Positions 7,829 through 17,534 of a stretch of DNA of 64,000 nucleotides are shown here, piece by piece. The translations under genes were made by a program, and so were the position numbers. The notes under the pieces are model-generated. The model did no database searches. It was not told the origin of the DNA and was given only the letters and a program-made list of their open reading frames with translations. The DNA is from Pseudoxanthomonas sacheonensis (lineage in GTDB: Bacteria; Pseudomonadota; Gammaproteobacteria; Xanthomonadales; Xanthomonadaceae), in contig NZ_PDWS01000001.1 in the NCBI RefSeq assembly GCF_010093305.1, positions 372,001 through 436,000 of the forward strand, given 5' to 3'. Within the stretch, counting starts at the first letter, position 1. The number at the start of each line of letters is the position of its first letter.

Positions 7829-9212
7829 AGGCAAGCGCGTAGCGCTGTGGGGCTGGGGTCGGGAGGGTCGCGCAGCGTACCGCGCGATCCGTTCGCGATT
7901 GCCGGCACTGCCGCTGACCTTGTTCTGCAATAACGAAGAAGCCGCCGAAGCCGGATCTCTCGCCGATCCCCTGCTGGCCGTGTGCGGAGAAGCTACCGCC
8001 GCGTCGCTGGCCGCCCAGCAGCTGGTGGTCAAATCGCCGGGCATCAGCCCCAATCTCGAATCCGCGCGTGCCGCTTCCCGTAACGGCGCGGTCTTCATAG
8101 GCGGCAGCACGCTGTGGTTCGACGAGCATGCCGGTCCGGACGGAACCGTACCGCACACGGTCTGCGTGACCGGCACCAAAGGCAAGAGCACCACCACCGC
8201 CTTGCTCGCGCACTTGCTGCGCGCAAGCGGCCATCGCACCGGATTGATCGGCAACATCGGCATGCCGCTGCTGGAAGCGCTGGATCCGCAACCTGCGCCC
8301 GAGTTCTGGGCCATCGAGCTTTCCAGTTACCAGACCCTCGACGTCGCAGCGGCCCAGGCACGGCCGGAGGTGGCGGTGGTGCTGAATATTTTCCCGGAAC
8401 ACCTGGACTGGCATGGAAGCGAAGCCCGCTATGTCGCCGACAAGCTGGCGTTGGTGACCCAGGCCAAACCGAAGATCGCGGTATTGAATGCCGCCGACAA
8501 GCAGTTGTCGGCGCTGCGGCTCCCCGATAGCGAAGTGCATTGGTTCAATCATGCGCAGGGTTGGCACCTGCGCGGGGATGATGTGTATCGCGGCGATGCA
8601 TTCGTGTTCGACGCCACGCGCACGCCGCTGCCGGGCCGCCACAATCGCGGCAACCTGTGCGCCGTACTCGCCACCCTCGAGGTGCTGGGTTTGGATGCAA
8701 CCGCATTGGCCGCTCATGCCGAGAGCTTCCGTCCCTTGCCCAACCGGCTGCAGTCCCTGGGCGAGCGCGAGGGAATCCTCTACGTCAACGATTCGATCAG
8801 CACCACGCCGCACGCCACGTTGGCGGCGCTGGACTGTTTCCGCGGCCGACCGGTCGCGGCGCTGGTTGGCGGGCACGACCGCGGGGTGGACTGGTCCGAT
8901 TTCGCAGAGGCCATGAAGCAGGACGCCCCCGTGGCCATCGTCACCATGGGCGCAAACGGTCCGCGCATCCACGAACTGCTTGCGCCCCTGGCTGCCGGAG
9001 GCAGGTTCAAACTCGAAGCGGCTGGCGATCTGGAATCGGCGGTGAGCCAGGCCCGGCGTTTGCTCGGCGGCACGGGCGTGGTGCTGCTGTCGCCGGGCGC
9101 GCCCAGCTTCGGCGTCTACAAGGACTACGTGGCCCGCGGCCGCCATTTCGCAGCCATCGCCGGTTTCGACCCGGATACGATTTCCGCCATTCCCGGCATC
9201 GGCATCGCTTAG
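7809..9212 (+). CDS. murD2: UDP-MurNAc-L-alanine--L-glutamate ligase
   Basis: A 467-residue Mur ligase. Unlike classical MurD, MurD2 of xanthomonads adds L-Glu to UDP-MurNAc-L-Ala, and the neighbour MurL then inverts it. The N-terminal Rossmann part starts with [17 protein letters not shown]. The P-loop is [11 protein letters not shown] near residue 120, and the central domain has [11 protein letters not shown] and [11 protein letters not shown]. The third domain has [23 protein letters not shown] and [11 protein letters not shown]. The GTG start at 7809 lies inside murL (20-base overlap), which implies translational coupling. The MurL partner is what identifies it as MurD2 rather than MurD. 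Confidence 0.88.
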   Translation: MRISQLEGKRVALWGWGREGRAAYRAIRSRLPALPLTLFCNNEEAAEAGSLADPLLAVCGEATAASLAAQQLVVKSPGISPNLESARAASRNGAVFIGGSTLWFDEHAGPDGTVPHTVCVTGTKGKSTTTALLAHLLRASGHRTGLIGNIGMPLLEALDPQPAPEFWAIELSSYQTLDVAAAQARPEVAVVLNIFPEHLDWHGSEARYVADKLALVTQAKPKIAVLNAADKQLSALRLPDSEVHWFNHAQGWHLRGDDVYRGDAFVFDATRTPLPGRHNRGNLCAVLATLEVLGLDATALAAHAESFRPLPNRLQSLGEREGILYVNDSISTTPHATLAALDCFRGRPVAALVGGHDRGVDWSDFAEAMKQDAPVAIVTMGANGPRIHELLAPLAAGGRFKLEAAGDLESAVSQARRLLGGTGVVLLSPGAPSFGVYKDYVARGRHFAAIAGFDPDTISAIPGIGIA

Positions 9213-9220
9213 CGGAGGCG

Positions 9221-9310
9221 CGTAGGAGCGACGTGAGTCGCGAAACCCTCGTCAATGCTCGATCAGGAGGCCTGGCCGGTTGTCGTTTCGCGACTCACGT
9301 CGCTCCTACG
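9221..9310. repeat. palindromic repeat, family A copy 1
   Basis: Arms CGTAGGAGCGACGTGAGTCG (continuing CGAAA) at 9221-9245 and the reverse complement at 9286-9310 give a 25-bp stem with a 40-base loop. It starts 9 bases after the murD2 stop and probably ends that transcript. Other copies are at 10174, 29486 and 40838. Confidence 0.85.
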
Positions 9311-9375
9311 AGGCTGGGCACTGCGTCAACATTATCGGATATCCCGGCACCAACCCCCTCGACAAGGAGAGTTCC

Positions 9376-10161
9376 ATGCGCAAGATTTCAATGGTTTGGC
9401 TGGTCCTGGCTGCATTGTGGGCCAGCCCGTTGCTGGCGGCTCCCGTCGCCAAGCCGATCAACTGGAAGGTCGGCAAACAGACTTTCAGCGGGTTTCTGGT
9501 CTACGACGACGCCAGCAAGGAAACCCGTCCGGGTCTGTTGATGGTGCCGGATTGGCTGGGCGTGACCCCGGCCGCGGTGGACAAGGCCAAGCAGATCGCC
9601 AGTGACGACTACGTGGTGCTGGTAGTGGACATGTACGGCAAGGGCGTACGCCCCAAGAATCCGACCCAGGCGATGGCCCAGGTCAAGAAGATGTATGCCG
9701 ACAGGCCGGCGATGCGCGCGCGCATGAACAAGGCGCTGGAAGTGTTGCGCACCAAGGCCGGCAAGGCGCCGGTGGACACGACCAAGATCGCGGCGCTGGG
9801 TTTCTGCTTTGGCGGTTCGTCGGCGCTGGAGCTGGCGCGCAGCGGCGCCGATGTCGCCGGTGTGGTCACTTTCCATGGCGGCCTGGAGACGACGATGCCG
9901 GCGGCGGAAGGTGCGGTGAAAGCGCCGCTGCTGATACTCAATGGCGCGGACGATCAGGGCGTGGCGCCCAACATCGCCGGATTCGAGAAGGAAATGAACG
10001 CGGCAGGCGCCGATTGGCAGTTCGTCAATTTCAGCGGCGCAGTGCATTGCTTCGCATTGGAGACCGCCAACAGCCCGCCCGGCTGCGTGTACAACGAGCG
10101 CGCCGCCAAGCGCGCCTACAAGATGATGGGCAGCTTCTTCGACGAAGTGTTCGCCCAGTAA
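9376..10161 (+). CDS. dienelactone hydrolase family protein, exported
   Basis: A 261-residue alpha/beta hydrolase of the dienelactone hydrolase family. Residues 1-21 are a signal peptide ending in LLAAP, so the protein is probably periplasmic. The nucleophile is Cys144 in LGFCFGGSSA. An Asp candidate is in NGADDQGV and the His is in FSGAVHCFA. Family members hydrolyse lactones or esters; the natural substrate here is unknown. The ATG at 9376 has a clear ribosome site AAGGAGA 6 bases upstream. Palindromic repeats of the same family flank the gene on both sides. Confidence 0.85.
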   Translation: MRKISMVWLVLAALWASPLLAAPVAKPINWKVGKQTFSGFLVYDDASKETRPGLLMVPDWLGVTPAAVDKAKQIASDDYVVLVVDMYGKGVRPKNPTQAMAQVKKMYADRPAMRARMNKALEVLRTKAGKAPVDTTKIAALGFCFGGSSALELARSGADVAGVVTFHGGLETTMPAAEGAVKAPLLILNGADDQGVAPNIAGFEKEMNAAGADWQFVNFSGAVHCFALETANSPPGCVYNERAAKRAYKMMGSFFDEVFAQ

Positions 10162-10173
10162 CCGCGGAAATTC

Positions 10174-10263
10174 CCGTAGGAGCGACGTAAGTCGCGAATC
10201 CTAGATTACGATCGGACTTGATCCTTCCGATCCTTATGTTCGCGACTTACGTCGCTCCTACGG
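10174..10263. repeat. palindromic repeat, family A copy 2 (convergent junction)
   Basis: CCGTAGGAGCGACGTAAGTC (continuing GCGAA) pairs with TTCGCGACTTACGTCGCTCC (continuing TACGG) around a 40-base loop. It occupies the whole gap between the converging dienelactone hydrolase and ispB genes and could terminate both. Confidence 0.85.
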
Positions 10264-10272
10264 ACTTCCGGC

Positions 10273-11274
10273 TCAGTGCTTGCGTTCCACGGCGTACTGC
10301 GCCAGTCCGCGCAACGCGGCGATAGCCTCGTTTTCGTCCAGACCGTCGAGCGCGCCTTCGGCCGCTCGCGCGTATTCCGCCGCTCGTCGCTGGCTGTATT
10401 CCAGTCCGCCGGTGGCATGGATCGCCTTCAGCACTTCCGGCATGGCATCGCCGTTGCCGTTCTCCACGATAGCGCGCAAGCGCGTGCGCGTCGCTTCGTC
10501 CGAATGCGCGATGGCATGGATCAGCGGCAGGGTGGCCTTGCCTTCGGCCAGGTCGTCGCCCAGATTCTTGCCCAGGTCGGCCGCATCGGCGGTGTAGTCC
10601 AGCACGTCATCGGCGATCTGGAAGGCGTAGCCCAGATTCATGCCGTAGTCGTAGAGTTTCTGCTGGACGATGGCGTCGGCACCGGAAGCCAGGGCACCCA
10701 ATTGGGTGCCGGCGGCGAACAGCACCGCGGTCTTGCGTTCGATCACGCGCAGGTAAGCGGCTTCGTCGGTGTCCGGGTTGTGGACGTGCAACAGTTGCAG
10801 CACTTCGCCTTCGGCGATGCGGTTGGTGGTGTCGGCCAGGATGCGCATCACTTCCATGCGGTCCAGTTCCACCATCAGCTGGAAGCTGCGCGAATACAGG
10901 AAATCGCCGACCAGCACGCTGGGTGCATTGCCCCATAGCGCATTGGCGGTGCTGCGGCCGCGGCGCAGGTCCGATTCGTCCACCACATCGTCGTGCAGCA
11001 AGGTGGAGGTATGGATGAACTCGATGATCGCCGCCAGCTGATGATGATCGGGCGACATGGCGCCGCAGGCGCGTCCGGCCAGCACCACCAGCATCGGTCG
11101 CAAGCGCTTGCCTCCGGCCGAAACGATGTGGTCGGCGATCTGGTTGATCAGCACTACGTCCGAAGCCAGGCGGGCGCGTATCAATGCGTCCACCGCGCCC
11201 ATATCGGGAGAGGCCAGGGTCTGGATCTGGGGCAGGGCCAGTGCAGGCCTGGCGGTGGTCTCGGCGGAGATCAT
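10273..11274 (-). CDS. ispB: octaprenyl diphosphate synthase (polyprenyl synthase)
   Basis: A 333-residue trans-prenyltransferase that elongates farnesyl diphosphate with isopentenyl diphosphate to make the ubiquinone side chain. It has GGKRLRP, the first Asp-rich motif HDDVVDESDLRRG (Asp95-Asp99) and the second motif IADDVLDY (Asp222-Asp226). A GDDLAEGKATLPLI tract follows the second motif. Chain length (C40) is inferred from the family and not from the sequence. It is a single gene with its own promoter, divergent from ssb. Confidence 0.92.
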   Translation of the reverse strand: MISAETTARPALALPQIQTLASPDMGAVDALIRARLASDVVLINQIADHIVSAGGKRLRPMLVVLAGRACGAMSPDHHQLAAIIEFIHTSTLLHDDVVDESDLRRGRSTANALWGNAPSVLVGDFLYSRSFQLMVELDRMEVMRILADTTNRIAEGEVLQLLHVHNPDTDEAAYLRVIERKTAVLFAAGTQLGALASGADAIVQQKLYDYGMNLGYAFQIADDVLDYTADAADLGKNLGDDLAEGKATLPLIHAIAHSDEATRTRLRAIVENGNGDAMPEVLKAIHATGGLEYSQRRAAEYARAAEGALDGLDENEAIAALRGLAQYAVERKH

Positions 11275-11300
11275 GTGTGAGGTGTGAGGGAAGTTGCTGA

Positions 11301-11306
11301 ATTATA
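11301..11306 (-). promoter_or_regulatory. probable -10 box of ispB
   Basis: The minus strand reads TATAAT, a perfect -10 hexamer, 27 bases upstream of the ispB ATG. The -35 region is weak (TTTAGC-like), so the assignment rests mainly on the -10. Confidence 0.5.
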
Positions 11307-11429
11307 AGGGAAGAAGGGTCGGCTAAAGCTTACAGGCCGACGCGGCGTATACGGACTAGCCTGGAGGCCCCGGGTATACTTCACTGGACTGCGCCCGCAA
11401 CCGGCGGGCATCACCCGACGGAAGACGAT

Positions 11430-11900
11430 ATGGCACGCGGCATCAACAAAGTGATCCTGGTGGGCAACCTGGGCAACGACCCGGACACCAAGTACACCCA
11501 GGGCGGCATGGCGATCACCCGGATCAGCCTGGCCACCACCAGCGTCCGCAAGGACAAGGACGGCAACCAGCAGGAACGCACCGAATGGCACCGCGTGGTG
11601 TTCTTCGGCAAGCTGGGCGAGATCGCCGGCGAATACCTGCGCAAGGGTAGCTCGGTCTATGTGGAAGGCTCGCTGCGCTACGACAAGTACACCGGCCAGG
11701 ACGGTGTTGAGAAATATTCCACCGACATCATCGCCGACGAGATGCAGATGCTCGGCGGCAGGGGCGAAGGTGGCGGTGGCGATCGCCCGCAGCGCAGCGC
11801 GCCGGCGCAACGCCAGGAAGCTTCGGGACCGCGCCGCCAGCAGCCTGCCGCTCAGCAAGCGCCGATGGACGATTTCGCGGACGACGATATTCCGTTCTGA
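11430..11900 (+). CDS. ssb: single-stranded DNA-binding protein
   Basis: A 156-residue SSB. It coats single-stranded DNA in replication, repair and recombination. The OB fold covers residues about 1-112, starting [18 protein letters not shown] and including [23 protein letters not shown] Gly/Arg/Gln-rich linker follows. The acidic tip [11 protein letters not shown] at the C-terminus is the docking site for partner proteins. A TATACT -10-like hexamer lies at 11375-11380. The rhamnose operon begins 50 bases downstream. Confidence 0.97.
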   Translation: MARGINKVILVGNLGNDPDTKYTQGGMAITRISLATTSVRKDKDGNQQERTEWHRVVFFGKLGEIAGEYLRKGSSVYVEGSLRYDKYTGQDGVEKYSTDIIADEMQMLGGRGEGGGGDRPQRSAPAQRQEASGPRRQQPAAQQAPMDDFADDDIPF

Positions 11901-11950
11901 GAAACGGGAAACCTCGTTCAGCTCTTGCATTTATATTTCTGGAGGCAGAT

Positions 11951-13006
11951 GTGCCGACTTGGCTCGTAACTGGTGGCGCCGGCTTCATCGGCGGCAATTT
12001 CGTGTTGGAAGCGGTGGGCAAGGGCATCCGTGTCGTCAATCTGGACGCGCTGACCTACGCAGGGAACCTGGATACGCTGTCCTCCCTGGAGGGCGATCCG
12101 AATCACGTTTTCGTCCACGGCAACATCGGCGACCAGTCCCTGGTATCGCGATTGCTTGCCGAACACCAGCCCGATGCGGTGGTGAATTTCGCCGCCGAGA
12201 GCCATGTGGACCGATCGATCGATGGCCCTGGCGCATTCGTGCAGACCAATGTGGTCGGCACGCTCGCCCTGCTGGAGTCGGTGCGCGATTACTGGCGTGC
12301 GCTGCAAGGCGCCAAGCGCGATGCGTTCCGGCTGCTGCATGTTTCCACCGACGAGGTCTATGGCTCTCTGGGCGACACCGGAAAGTTCACCGAAAGCACG
12401 CCTTTCGCACCCAATTCCCCGTATTCCGCTTCCAAGGCGGCGTCCGACCACTTGGTGCGGGCGTTCCACCACACCTACGGGCTGCCGGTACTCACTACCA
12501 ATTGCTCGAACAACTACGGGCCGTACCATTTTCCGGAAAAGCTCATCCCGCTGATCATCGCGCGCGCACTGGCGGGCGAGCCCTTGCCGGTCTATGGCGA
12601 CGGCAAGAACGTCCGCGACTGGCTGTATGTGAGCGACCATTGCTCGGCCATCCGTACCGTTCTGGAAAAGGGGCGGCCTGGCGAAACGTACAACGTCGGT
12701 GGCGACGCGGAGCGGCAGAACATCGAGGTGGTGGAAGCCATCTGCAAGTTGTTGGACGAACGGCGTCCGCGGGCCGACGGCAAACCGCGCGCCAGCCAGA
12801 TCACCTATGTCGCCGACCGTCCCGGCCACGACCGCAGGTATGCGATCGATGCGTCCAAATTGCAGGGCGAACTAGGCTGGAAACCGCAGTACACGTTCGA
12901 GAAAGGCATCGCGCAGACCGTGGACTGGTATCTCGAGAACCAGGCCTGGGTTGAGCGGGTCTTGGATGGCAGCTATCGTCTGGAAAGAATCGGCGCTGCC
13001 GCCTGA
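11951..13006 (+). CDS. rfbB: dTDP-glucose 4,6-dehydratase
   Basis: A 351-residue extended short-chain dehydrogenase that converts dTDP-glucose to dTDP-4-keto-6-deoxyglucose, the second step of dTDP-L-rhamnose synthesis. The NAD-binding motif is [11 protein letters not shown], the substrate loop is [10 protein letters not shown], and the YxxxK catalytic pair is in [14 protein letters not shown] use the GTG at 11951, preceded by GGAGG; the overlapping ATG two bases earlier is out of frame. It is first in the operon rfbBACD. Confidence 0.95.
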   Translation: MPTWLVTGGAGFIGGNFVLEAVGKGIRVVNLDALTYAGNLDTLSSLEGDPNHVFVHGNIGDQSLVSRLLAEHQPDAVVNFAAESHVDRSIDGPGAFVQTNVVGTLALLESVRDYWRALQGAKRDAFRLLHVSTDEVYGSLGDTGKFTESTPFAPNSPYSASKAASDHLVRAFHHTYGLPVLTTNCSNNYGPYHFPEKLIPLIIARALAGEPLPVYGDGKNVRDWLYVSDHCSAIRTVLEKGRPGETYNVGGDAERQNIEVVEAICKLLDERRPRADGKPRASQITYVADRPGHDRRYAIDASKLQGELGWKPQYTFEKGIAQTVDWYLENQAWVERVLDGSYRLERIGAAA

Positions 13007-13023
13007 CGCAAAGGAAAGCGAAA

Positions 13024-13911
13024 ATGACGCAACGCAAAGGCATCATCCTGGCCGGAGGTTCCGGCACACGCCTGTACCCGATCACCCAGACCGTCAGCAA
13101 GCAGTTGCTGCCCGTCTACGACAAGCCGATGATCTATTACCCGCTCAGCGTGCTGATGCTCGCGGGGATACGCGAAGTGCTGGTGATCAACACGCCGCAC
13201 GAACAGGCGCTGTTCAAGCAGCTGCTAGGCGACGGTTCGCAGTGGGGCATGCGTATCGAATACGCGCCGCAGCCGAGCCCGGACGGGTTGGCGCAAGCGT
13301 ATCTGATCGGCAAGGATTTCGTAGCCGGCCAGCCGAGCTGCCTGGTGCTGGGCGACAACATCTTCCATGGCCATGGCTTGACCGAAACGCTGAAGCGCGC
13401 CGACACGCGCGAGCGGGGTGCGACGGTATTCGGCTATTGGGTCAGCGATCCGGAAAGATACGGCGTCGCCGAGTTCGACGAAAGCGGCAAGGTGGTGGGG
13501 CTGGAGGAAAAGCCGGAGAAACCGCGTTCCAGTTATGCGGTCACGGGCCTGTATTTCTACGATGGGCGCGCCAGCGACTATGCGGCTTCGCTGAAGCCTT
13601 CGGCGCGCGGGGAACTGGAAATCACCGATCTCAATCGTTGCTATCTCGATGACGGTTCGCTGCATCTGGAACCGCTGGGCCGTGGTTTCGCGTGGTTGGA
13701 TACCGGCACGCACCAGTCCTTGCTGGAGGCTTCCAACTTCATCGAAACGATAGAGGCCAGGCAAGGGTTGAGAGTCTGCTGTCCGGAAGAAATAGCCTTC
13801 GGCAACGGTTGGATCGACGCCGCGCAACTCGAGAAACTGGCAGCTCCGCTCGCCAAGAACGGTTACGGGAAATACTTGCTTTCGCTGGTCGCCCGCGGAG
13901 TCGTGCGATGA
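13024..13911 (+). CDS. rfbA: glucose-1-phosphate thymidylyltransferase
   Basis: A 295-residue nucleotidyltransferase that makes dTDP-glucose from dTTP and glucose-1-phosphate, the first step of dTDP-rhamnose synthesis. It has the signature [20 protein letters not shown], then [31 protein letters not shown] and [21 protein letters not shown] ribosome site AAAGGAAAG precedes the ATG. Its TGA overlaps the rfbC ATG, indicating coupling. Confidence 0.95.
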   Translation: MTQRKGIILAGGSGTRLYPITQTVSKQLLPVYDKPMIYYPLSVLMLAGIREVLVINTPHEQALFKQLLGDGSQWGMRIEYAPQPSPDGLAQAYLIGKDFVAGQPSCLVLGDNIFHGHGLTETLKRADTRERGATVFGYWVSDPERYGVAEFDESGKVVGLEEKPEKPRSSYAVTGLYFYDGRASDYAASLKPSARGELEITDLNRCYLDDGSLHLEPLGRGFAWLDTGTHQSLLEASNFIETIEARQGLRVCCPEEIAFGNGWIDAAQLEKLAAPLAKNGYGKYLLSLVARGVVR

Positions 13912-14465
13912 AGGTCGTCGAAACCAGTCTTCCCGGTTGCGTAGTGATCGAGCCGGCTGTCTTCGGCGACGACCGTGGCTTCTTCTTCGAGACATGGAAT
14001 GCGGACCGTTACGGGCAGCTCGGCCTCCCCGACAGGTTCGTGCAGAGCAACGTGTCGTCTTCCGCGCGCGGCGTGCTGCGCGGACTGCACTACCAGTGGC
14101 CCAACCCGCAAGGCAAGCTGGTGAGCGTGCTCGAAGGCGAGGTTTACGATGTCGCGGTGGATATCCGCAGAGGCTCTCCCACTTTCGGCCGCTGGGCCGC
14201 TGTCATCCTTAGTGCGCAGAACAAGCGCCAATTCTGGATACCGGAAGGCTTCGCCCATGGATTCGCGGTGCTTTCCGATCGCGCGATCTTCAGCTATCTG
14301 TGCACCGCCCAGTACGACAAGTCCGCCGATGCCGGCGTGCGCTGGGACGATGCGGCTATCGGCATCGACTGGCCGATCGATGCGCCGCTGCTATCCGAGA
14401 AGGATGGCAAGGCGCCGTTCCTGGCGGATGTGGCCGAGGACTGCCTGCCGATCTACGTCGCATGA
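13908..14465 (+). CDS. rfbC: dTDP-4-dehydrorhamnose 3,5-epimerase
   Basis: A 185-residue cupin-fold epimerase, the third step of dTDP-L-rhamnose synthesis. It shows [17 protein letters not shown], then [20 protein letters not shown], whose His is the catalytic base, and [14 protein letters not shown]. The start overlaps the rfbA stop as ATGA, and its own stop overlaps rfbD in the same way. Confidence 0.95.
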   Translation: MKVVETSLPGCVVIEPAVFGDDRGFFFETWNADRYGQLGLPDRFVQSNVSSSARGVLRGLHYQWPNPQGKLVSVLEGEVYDVAVDIRRGSPTFGRWAAVILSAQNKRQFWIPEGFAHGFAVLSDRAIFSYLCTAQYDKSADAGVRWDDAAIGIDWPIDAPLLSEKDGKAPFLADVAEDCLPIYVA

Positions 14466-15361
14466 AAATCTTGCTGCTTGGCGCCAACGGGCAGGTGGGT
14501 CATGAGCTCCTGCGCAGTCTCAGGCCGTTGGGCGACATTGTCGCGACCACGCGGAGCGGCGTATTGGACGACGAAGAATGCGAGATAGCGGACTTCGACC
14601 AACCTGATTCTCTTCCCGCGCTGTTCAGTCGAGTTTCGCCGGATGTCGTCGTGAATGCCGCCGCCTACACTGCGGTCGATCGCGCCGAGAGCGATCCCGA
14701 AGCCGCATTCCGCGCCAATGCCGAAGTCCCGGGGAAATTGGCAGAAGCTTGTGCCGCAAGCAATGCTCTGCTGGTGCATTACTCCACCGACTATGTTTTC
14801 GATGGGCAGGGCATCCGTCCTTACCGTGAAGACGACCTTGCTGCTCCTTTGGGCGTTTACGGCGCCAGCAAATTGGCTGGCGAGCGGGCGATCGAAGCGT
14901 CTGGCTGCAGGCGTTTCATATTCCGCACCGCTTGGGTATACGGCAACCACGGGGCTAATTTCATGCGCACCATGCTGCGCCTCGGCGCGGACCGCGATGA
15001 ACTTCGCGTAGTCGCCGACCAGACTGGAACTCCTACGCCCGCAGCATTGATTGCGGATGTGACCGCGCAGATTATCGCGATGCCGTCCCAAGCCTACGGC
15101 ACGTTTCATCTCACAGCCGGAGGGCGGACAAGTTGGCATGGGTTCGCTACCGAAATTTTCGAGGGCGCGCGGCGCCATGGTCTGCTAGCCAGTGTGCCGC
15201 GTATATCGCCGATTACTACGGCAGAGTACCCGACCCCTGCCAAGCGCCCAGCTTACTCGTGCCTGGATACGTCGGCGCTGCAGAACACTTTCGGCATCGC
15301 ATTGCCGGATTGGAAGCTGGGTCTTGAGCGGGTACTGGCTGCAAGCTCCATGCAAGACTGA
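14462..15361 (+). CDS. rfbD: dTDP-4-dehydrorhamnose reductase
   Basis: A 299-residue NADPH-dependent reductase that completes dTDP-L-rhamnose. The nucleotide motif is LLLGANGQVGHELL. NAAAYTAVDRAE and STDYVFDGQG follow. YGASKLAGE contains the YxxxK pair. It is last in the operon; no glycosyltransferase or O-antigen gene follows in this window. The product is a precursor for surface polysaccharides, which the sequence here does not specify further. Confidence 0.95.
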   Translation: MKILLLGANGQVGHELLRSLRPLGDIVATTRSGVLDDEECEIADFDQPDSLPALFSRVSPDVVVNAAAYTAVDRAESDPEAAFRANAEVPGKLAEACAASNALLVHYSTDYVFDGQGIRPYREDDLAAPLGVYGASKLAGERAIEASGCRRFIFRTAWVYGNHGANFMRTMLRLGADRDELRVVADQTGTPTPAALIADVTAQIIAMPSQAYGTFHLTAGGRTSWHGFATEIFEGARRHGLLASVPRISPITTAEYPTPAKRPAYSCLDTSALQNTFGIALPDWKLGLERVLAASSMQD

Positions 15362-15522
15362 ATTCGCGCAAGACTGGCGAAGGAAGCGGGCGTATCGGTG
15401 GAGACGCTCTACTGCCGCACCGAGGGACACGGGTTCTATACCATCGAACATCAGCGCGAGTAATGCGCCAAGCTGCCGCCTTCCTGCCGCGCCATATCGG
15501 CGGCACGAGCACGGCAAAGTAG
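15362..15522 (+). pseudogene. decayed C-terminal fragment of an S9-type peptidase
   Basis: Directly after the rfbD stop the sequence reads ARLAKEAGVSVETLYCRTEG, then HGFYTIEHQRE and a TAA at 15461-15463. A one-base shift later it reads AAFLPRHIGGTSTAK and a TAG at 15520. This matches the end of S9 (prolyl oligopeptidase type) peptidases, where EGHGFY holds the catalytic His and a Tyr-Lys-Leu-Leu-xx-Phe-Leu helix closes the protein. One in-frame stop and one frameshift are needed to read it. The catalytic Ser part is gone. It appears to be what is left after a deletion that brought rfbD next to the POT gene. Confidence 0.6.
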
Positions 15523-15606
15523 GTAGGTGCGGCGATTGATCGGGAAAGCGTCGCCATCTGTGGGTGACGATGCACGGAGCGACCGGAAACCGCAACGCAC
15601 TTCGGT

Positions 15607-17421
15607 TTATTTCACTCCGTGCATCATCCGCTTCAACAGCGGCACCAGCAGCAAAGCGACCACCGCGCAGCCCAGCCCGACCCACGTCAGCAGCCAGAAC
15701 AGATGCGCGTATTTGTCCGCGGCTTCGGCGAAGTTCATGGTTTCGCCCTCGGGTATCTCTATCGCAGCCAGTTTGCCGAACTGCGCGGCCAACGTTTCCG
15801 AAAAAGCTGTCGCCAAAAACCAAGTTCCCATCATCAGGCTGACCACACGCGGCATCGACAGTTGGGTCACGGCGGAAAGGCCGACCGGCGCCAGGCACAT
15901 CTCGCCGATTTCCAGGATCAGGTAGGCCAGCACCAGCCACCACACGCTGGCCATCTGCCCGGTTTCGCCGACCTGCTGCGCGGCCCACGCCAGGGGAATG
16001 AAGGACAAGCCGGCGAACATCAGGCCCAGTGCGGATTTGAACGGTTTGGAAGGGTCGCGCCCGCATCGGCCCAGCCATGCCCACAGCGCCGCGAACAGCG
16101 GCGCCAGCACCACCAGGAAGAAGGCGCCCAGATAAGTCAGCGAGCCGGCAGTCTGCGGCAGGACCACGCAATCGCGCACCAGGCAGACCAACATGACCGC
16201 GCTCACCGCTATGAACAGCAGGCGCGGTGTGGTGGATTCGGGCGTGCGGTCCGACAGTCGCGCGGCGAGCATGAACGAGAGCGGCGCCAGCAGCAGGGAA
16301 TAGGTGGACCACGGCGCGGTCTGCACGAACAGCGCGAGGTTGGTGGCCCAGTCCGTGGTCCATTCGAAAGGCTGCAGGGGCGCAACCAGCGAAGGCGCTA
16401 TGTCTTTGGTCAGCAGGCGATCGGTGAAGGTCACCCAGGAGCCATAGGTCTGCTCGTACAGGGTGAAGAACACCAGGCACATGAAGATCATCGCCATCAG
16501 CGCGAGCATCTGCTGCCGTTGCACCGGCGTGCACTGGGAAAGAACGAACCAGCCGAACCAGACCAGCACGATAGCCAGCACCACCAGCATCAGCATCAGC
16601 GCCAACGGTATTTCTCCGCCCAGGGCGAAAGCGCCGTTGCCCGATGCCCACATCAGCCAGGCGATCGGCAACACGCCGGCGACGGCGGCCGCGTAGATCA
16701 GCCATTCGCGCGGGAGCCCCAGCACGCGTTCGCGAAGCAATTCCGGTTCGCGGGGTTCGGCGTGCCCATGCAGGTACTTCTGTCCCCATAGGAACAAGAC
16801 CAGCCCAAGCAGCATGCCGATGCCCGCCGCGCCGAAGCCGTACTTCCAGCCCAGCGTTTCGCCCAGATAGCCGCAGACCAGCGAGGCGAACAGCGCGCCC
16901 AGATTGATGCCCGCATAGAAAAGCGAGAAGCCCGAATCGCGGCGCGGATCGTTTTCTTCGTACAACTTGCCGACGATGGTGGAGATGTTGGGTTTGAGGA
17001 AGCCCACGCCCATGATGATCAGCGCCAGCGACAGATAGGTGTAGCGCAGGGAACTTTCGTCGCGCATGACCTGGCCGCCTACGTTTATGGCGGCGTCGCC
17101 CTCGAACGCCATGCCCGCATGCCCAAGCACCAGCAGCAGGCCGCCGAACACCACCGCCTTGCGCATGCCCAGCCAGCGGTCGGCCATCAGCCCGCCTATC
17201 ACCGGGATGCAGTACACCAGGCCTCCGTAGGCGCCCAGCAGGTCGTAGCCGGCCTTGTCCGGAAACAGGTGGTATTTGGTCAGGTAAAGCAACAGCAGCG
17301 CCTTCATGCCGTAGAAGGAGAAGCGCTCCCACATCTCGGTGAAGAAGCAGACGTAGACCCCTTTGGGGTGGCCGAGGAAGTCCTCGCGTGCCGGGAGGGC
17401 TGGCAGGGTGGAAGCGGACAA
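15607..17421 (-). CDS. POT family proton-dependent di/tripeptide transporter
   Basis: A 604-residue inner-membrane symporter of the POT/PTR family, importing di- and tripeptides with protons. The family signature is seen near the N-terminus as FFTEMWERFSFYGMKALLLL (ExxER-type). GGLMADRWLGMRKAVVFGG and GVGFLKPNISTIVGKLYEEN follow, with FYAGINLGALFASLVCGYLG after them. About 14 membrane segments are visible. It is transcribed away from the OPT transporter gene. Close relatives are annotated DtpT or DtpA, but specificity cannot be read here. Confidence 0.9.
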   Translation of the reverse strand: MSASTLPALPAREDFLGHPKGVYVCFFTEMWERFSFYGMKALLLLYLTKYHLFPDKAGYDLLGAYGGLVYCIPVIGGLMADRWLGMRKAVVFGGLLLVLGHAGMAFEGDAAINVGGQVMRDESSLRYTYLSLALIIMGVGFLKPNISTIVGKLYEENDPRRDSGFSLFYAGINLGALFASLVCGYLGETLGWKYGFGAAGIGMLLGLVLFLWGQKYLHGHAEPREPELLRERVLGLPREWLIYAAAVAGVLPIAWLMWASGNGAFALGGEIPLALMLMLVVLAIVLVWFGWFVLSQCTPVQRQQMLALMAMIFMCLVFFTLYEQTYGSWVTFTDRLLTKDIAPSLVAPLQPFEWTTDWATNLALFVQTAPWSTYSLLLAPLSFMLAARLSDRTPESTTPRLLFIAVSAVMLVCLVRDCVVLPQTAGSLTYLGAFFLVVLAPLFAALWAWLGRCGRDPSKPFKSALGLMFAGLSFIPLAWAAQQVGETGQMASVWWLVLAYLILEIGEMCLAPVGLSAVTQLSMPRVVSLMMGTWFLATAFSETLAAQFGKLAAIEIPEGETMNFAEAADKYAHLFWLLTWVGLGCAVVALLLVPLLKRMMHGVK

Positions 17422-17534
17422 GGGCAGGCCCCGCGCGGAAAGCCGGAGTATAGCCGCGGCCGGCCGGCTCTCTGTGCTGGACTTGCCGGTGGCTTCCTTA
17501 TAGCTTGTCGGCTCCTCGAAGCTCAGAGATTCGC

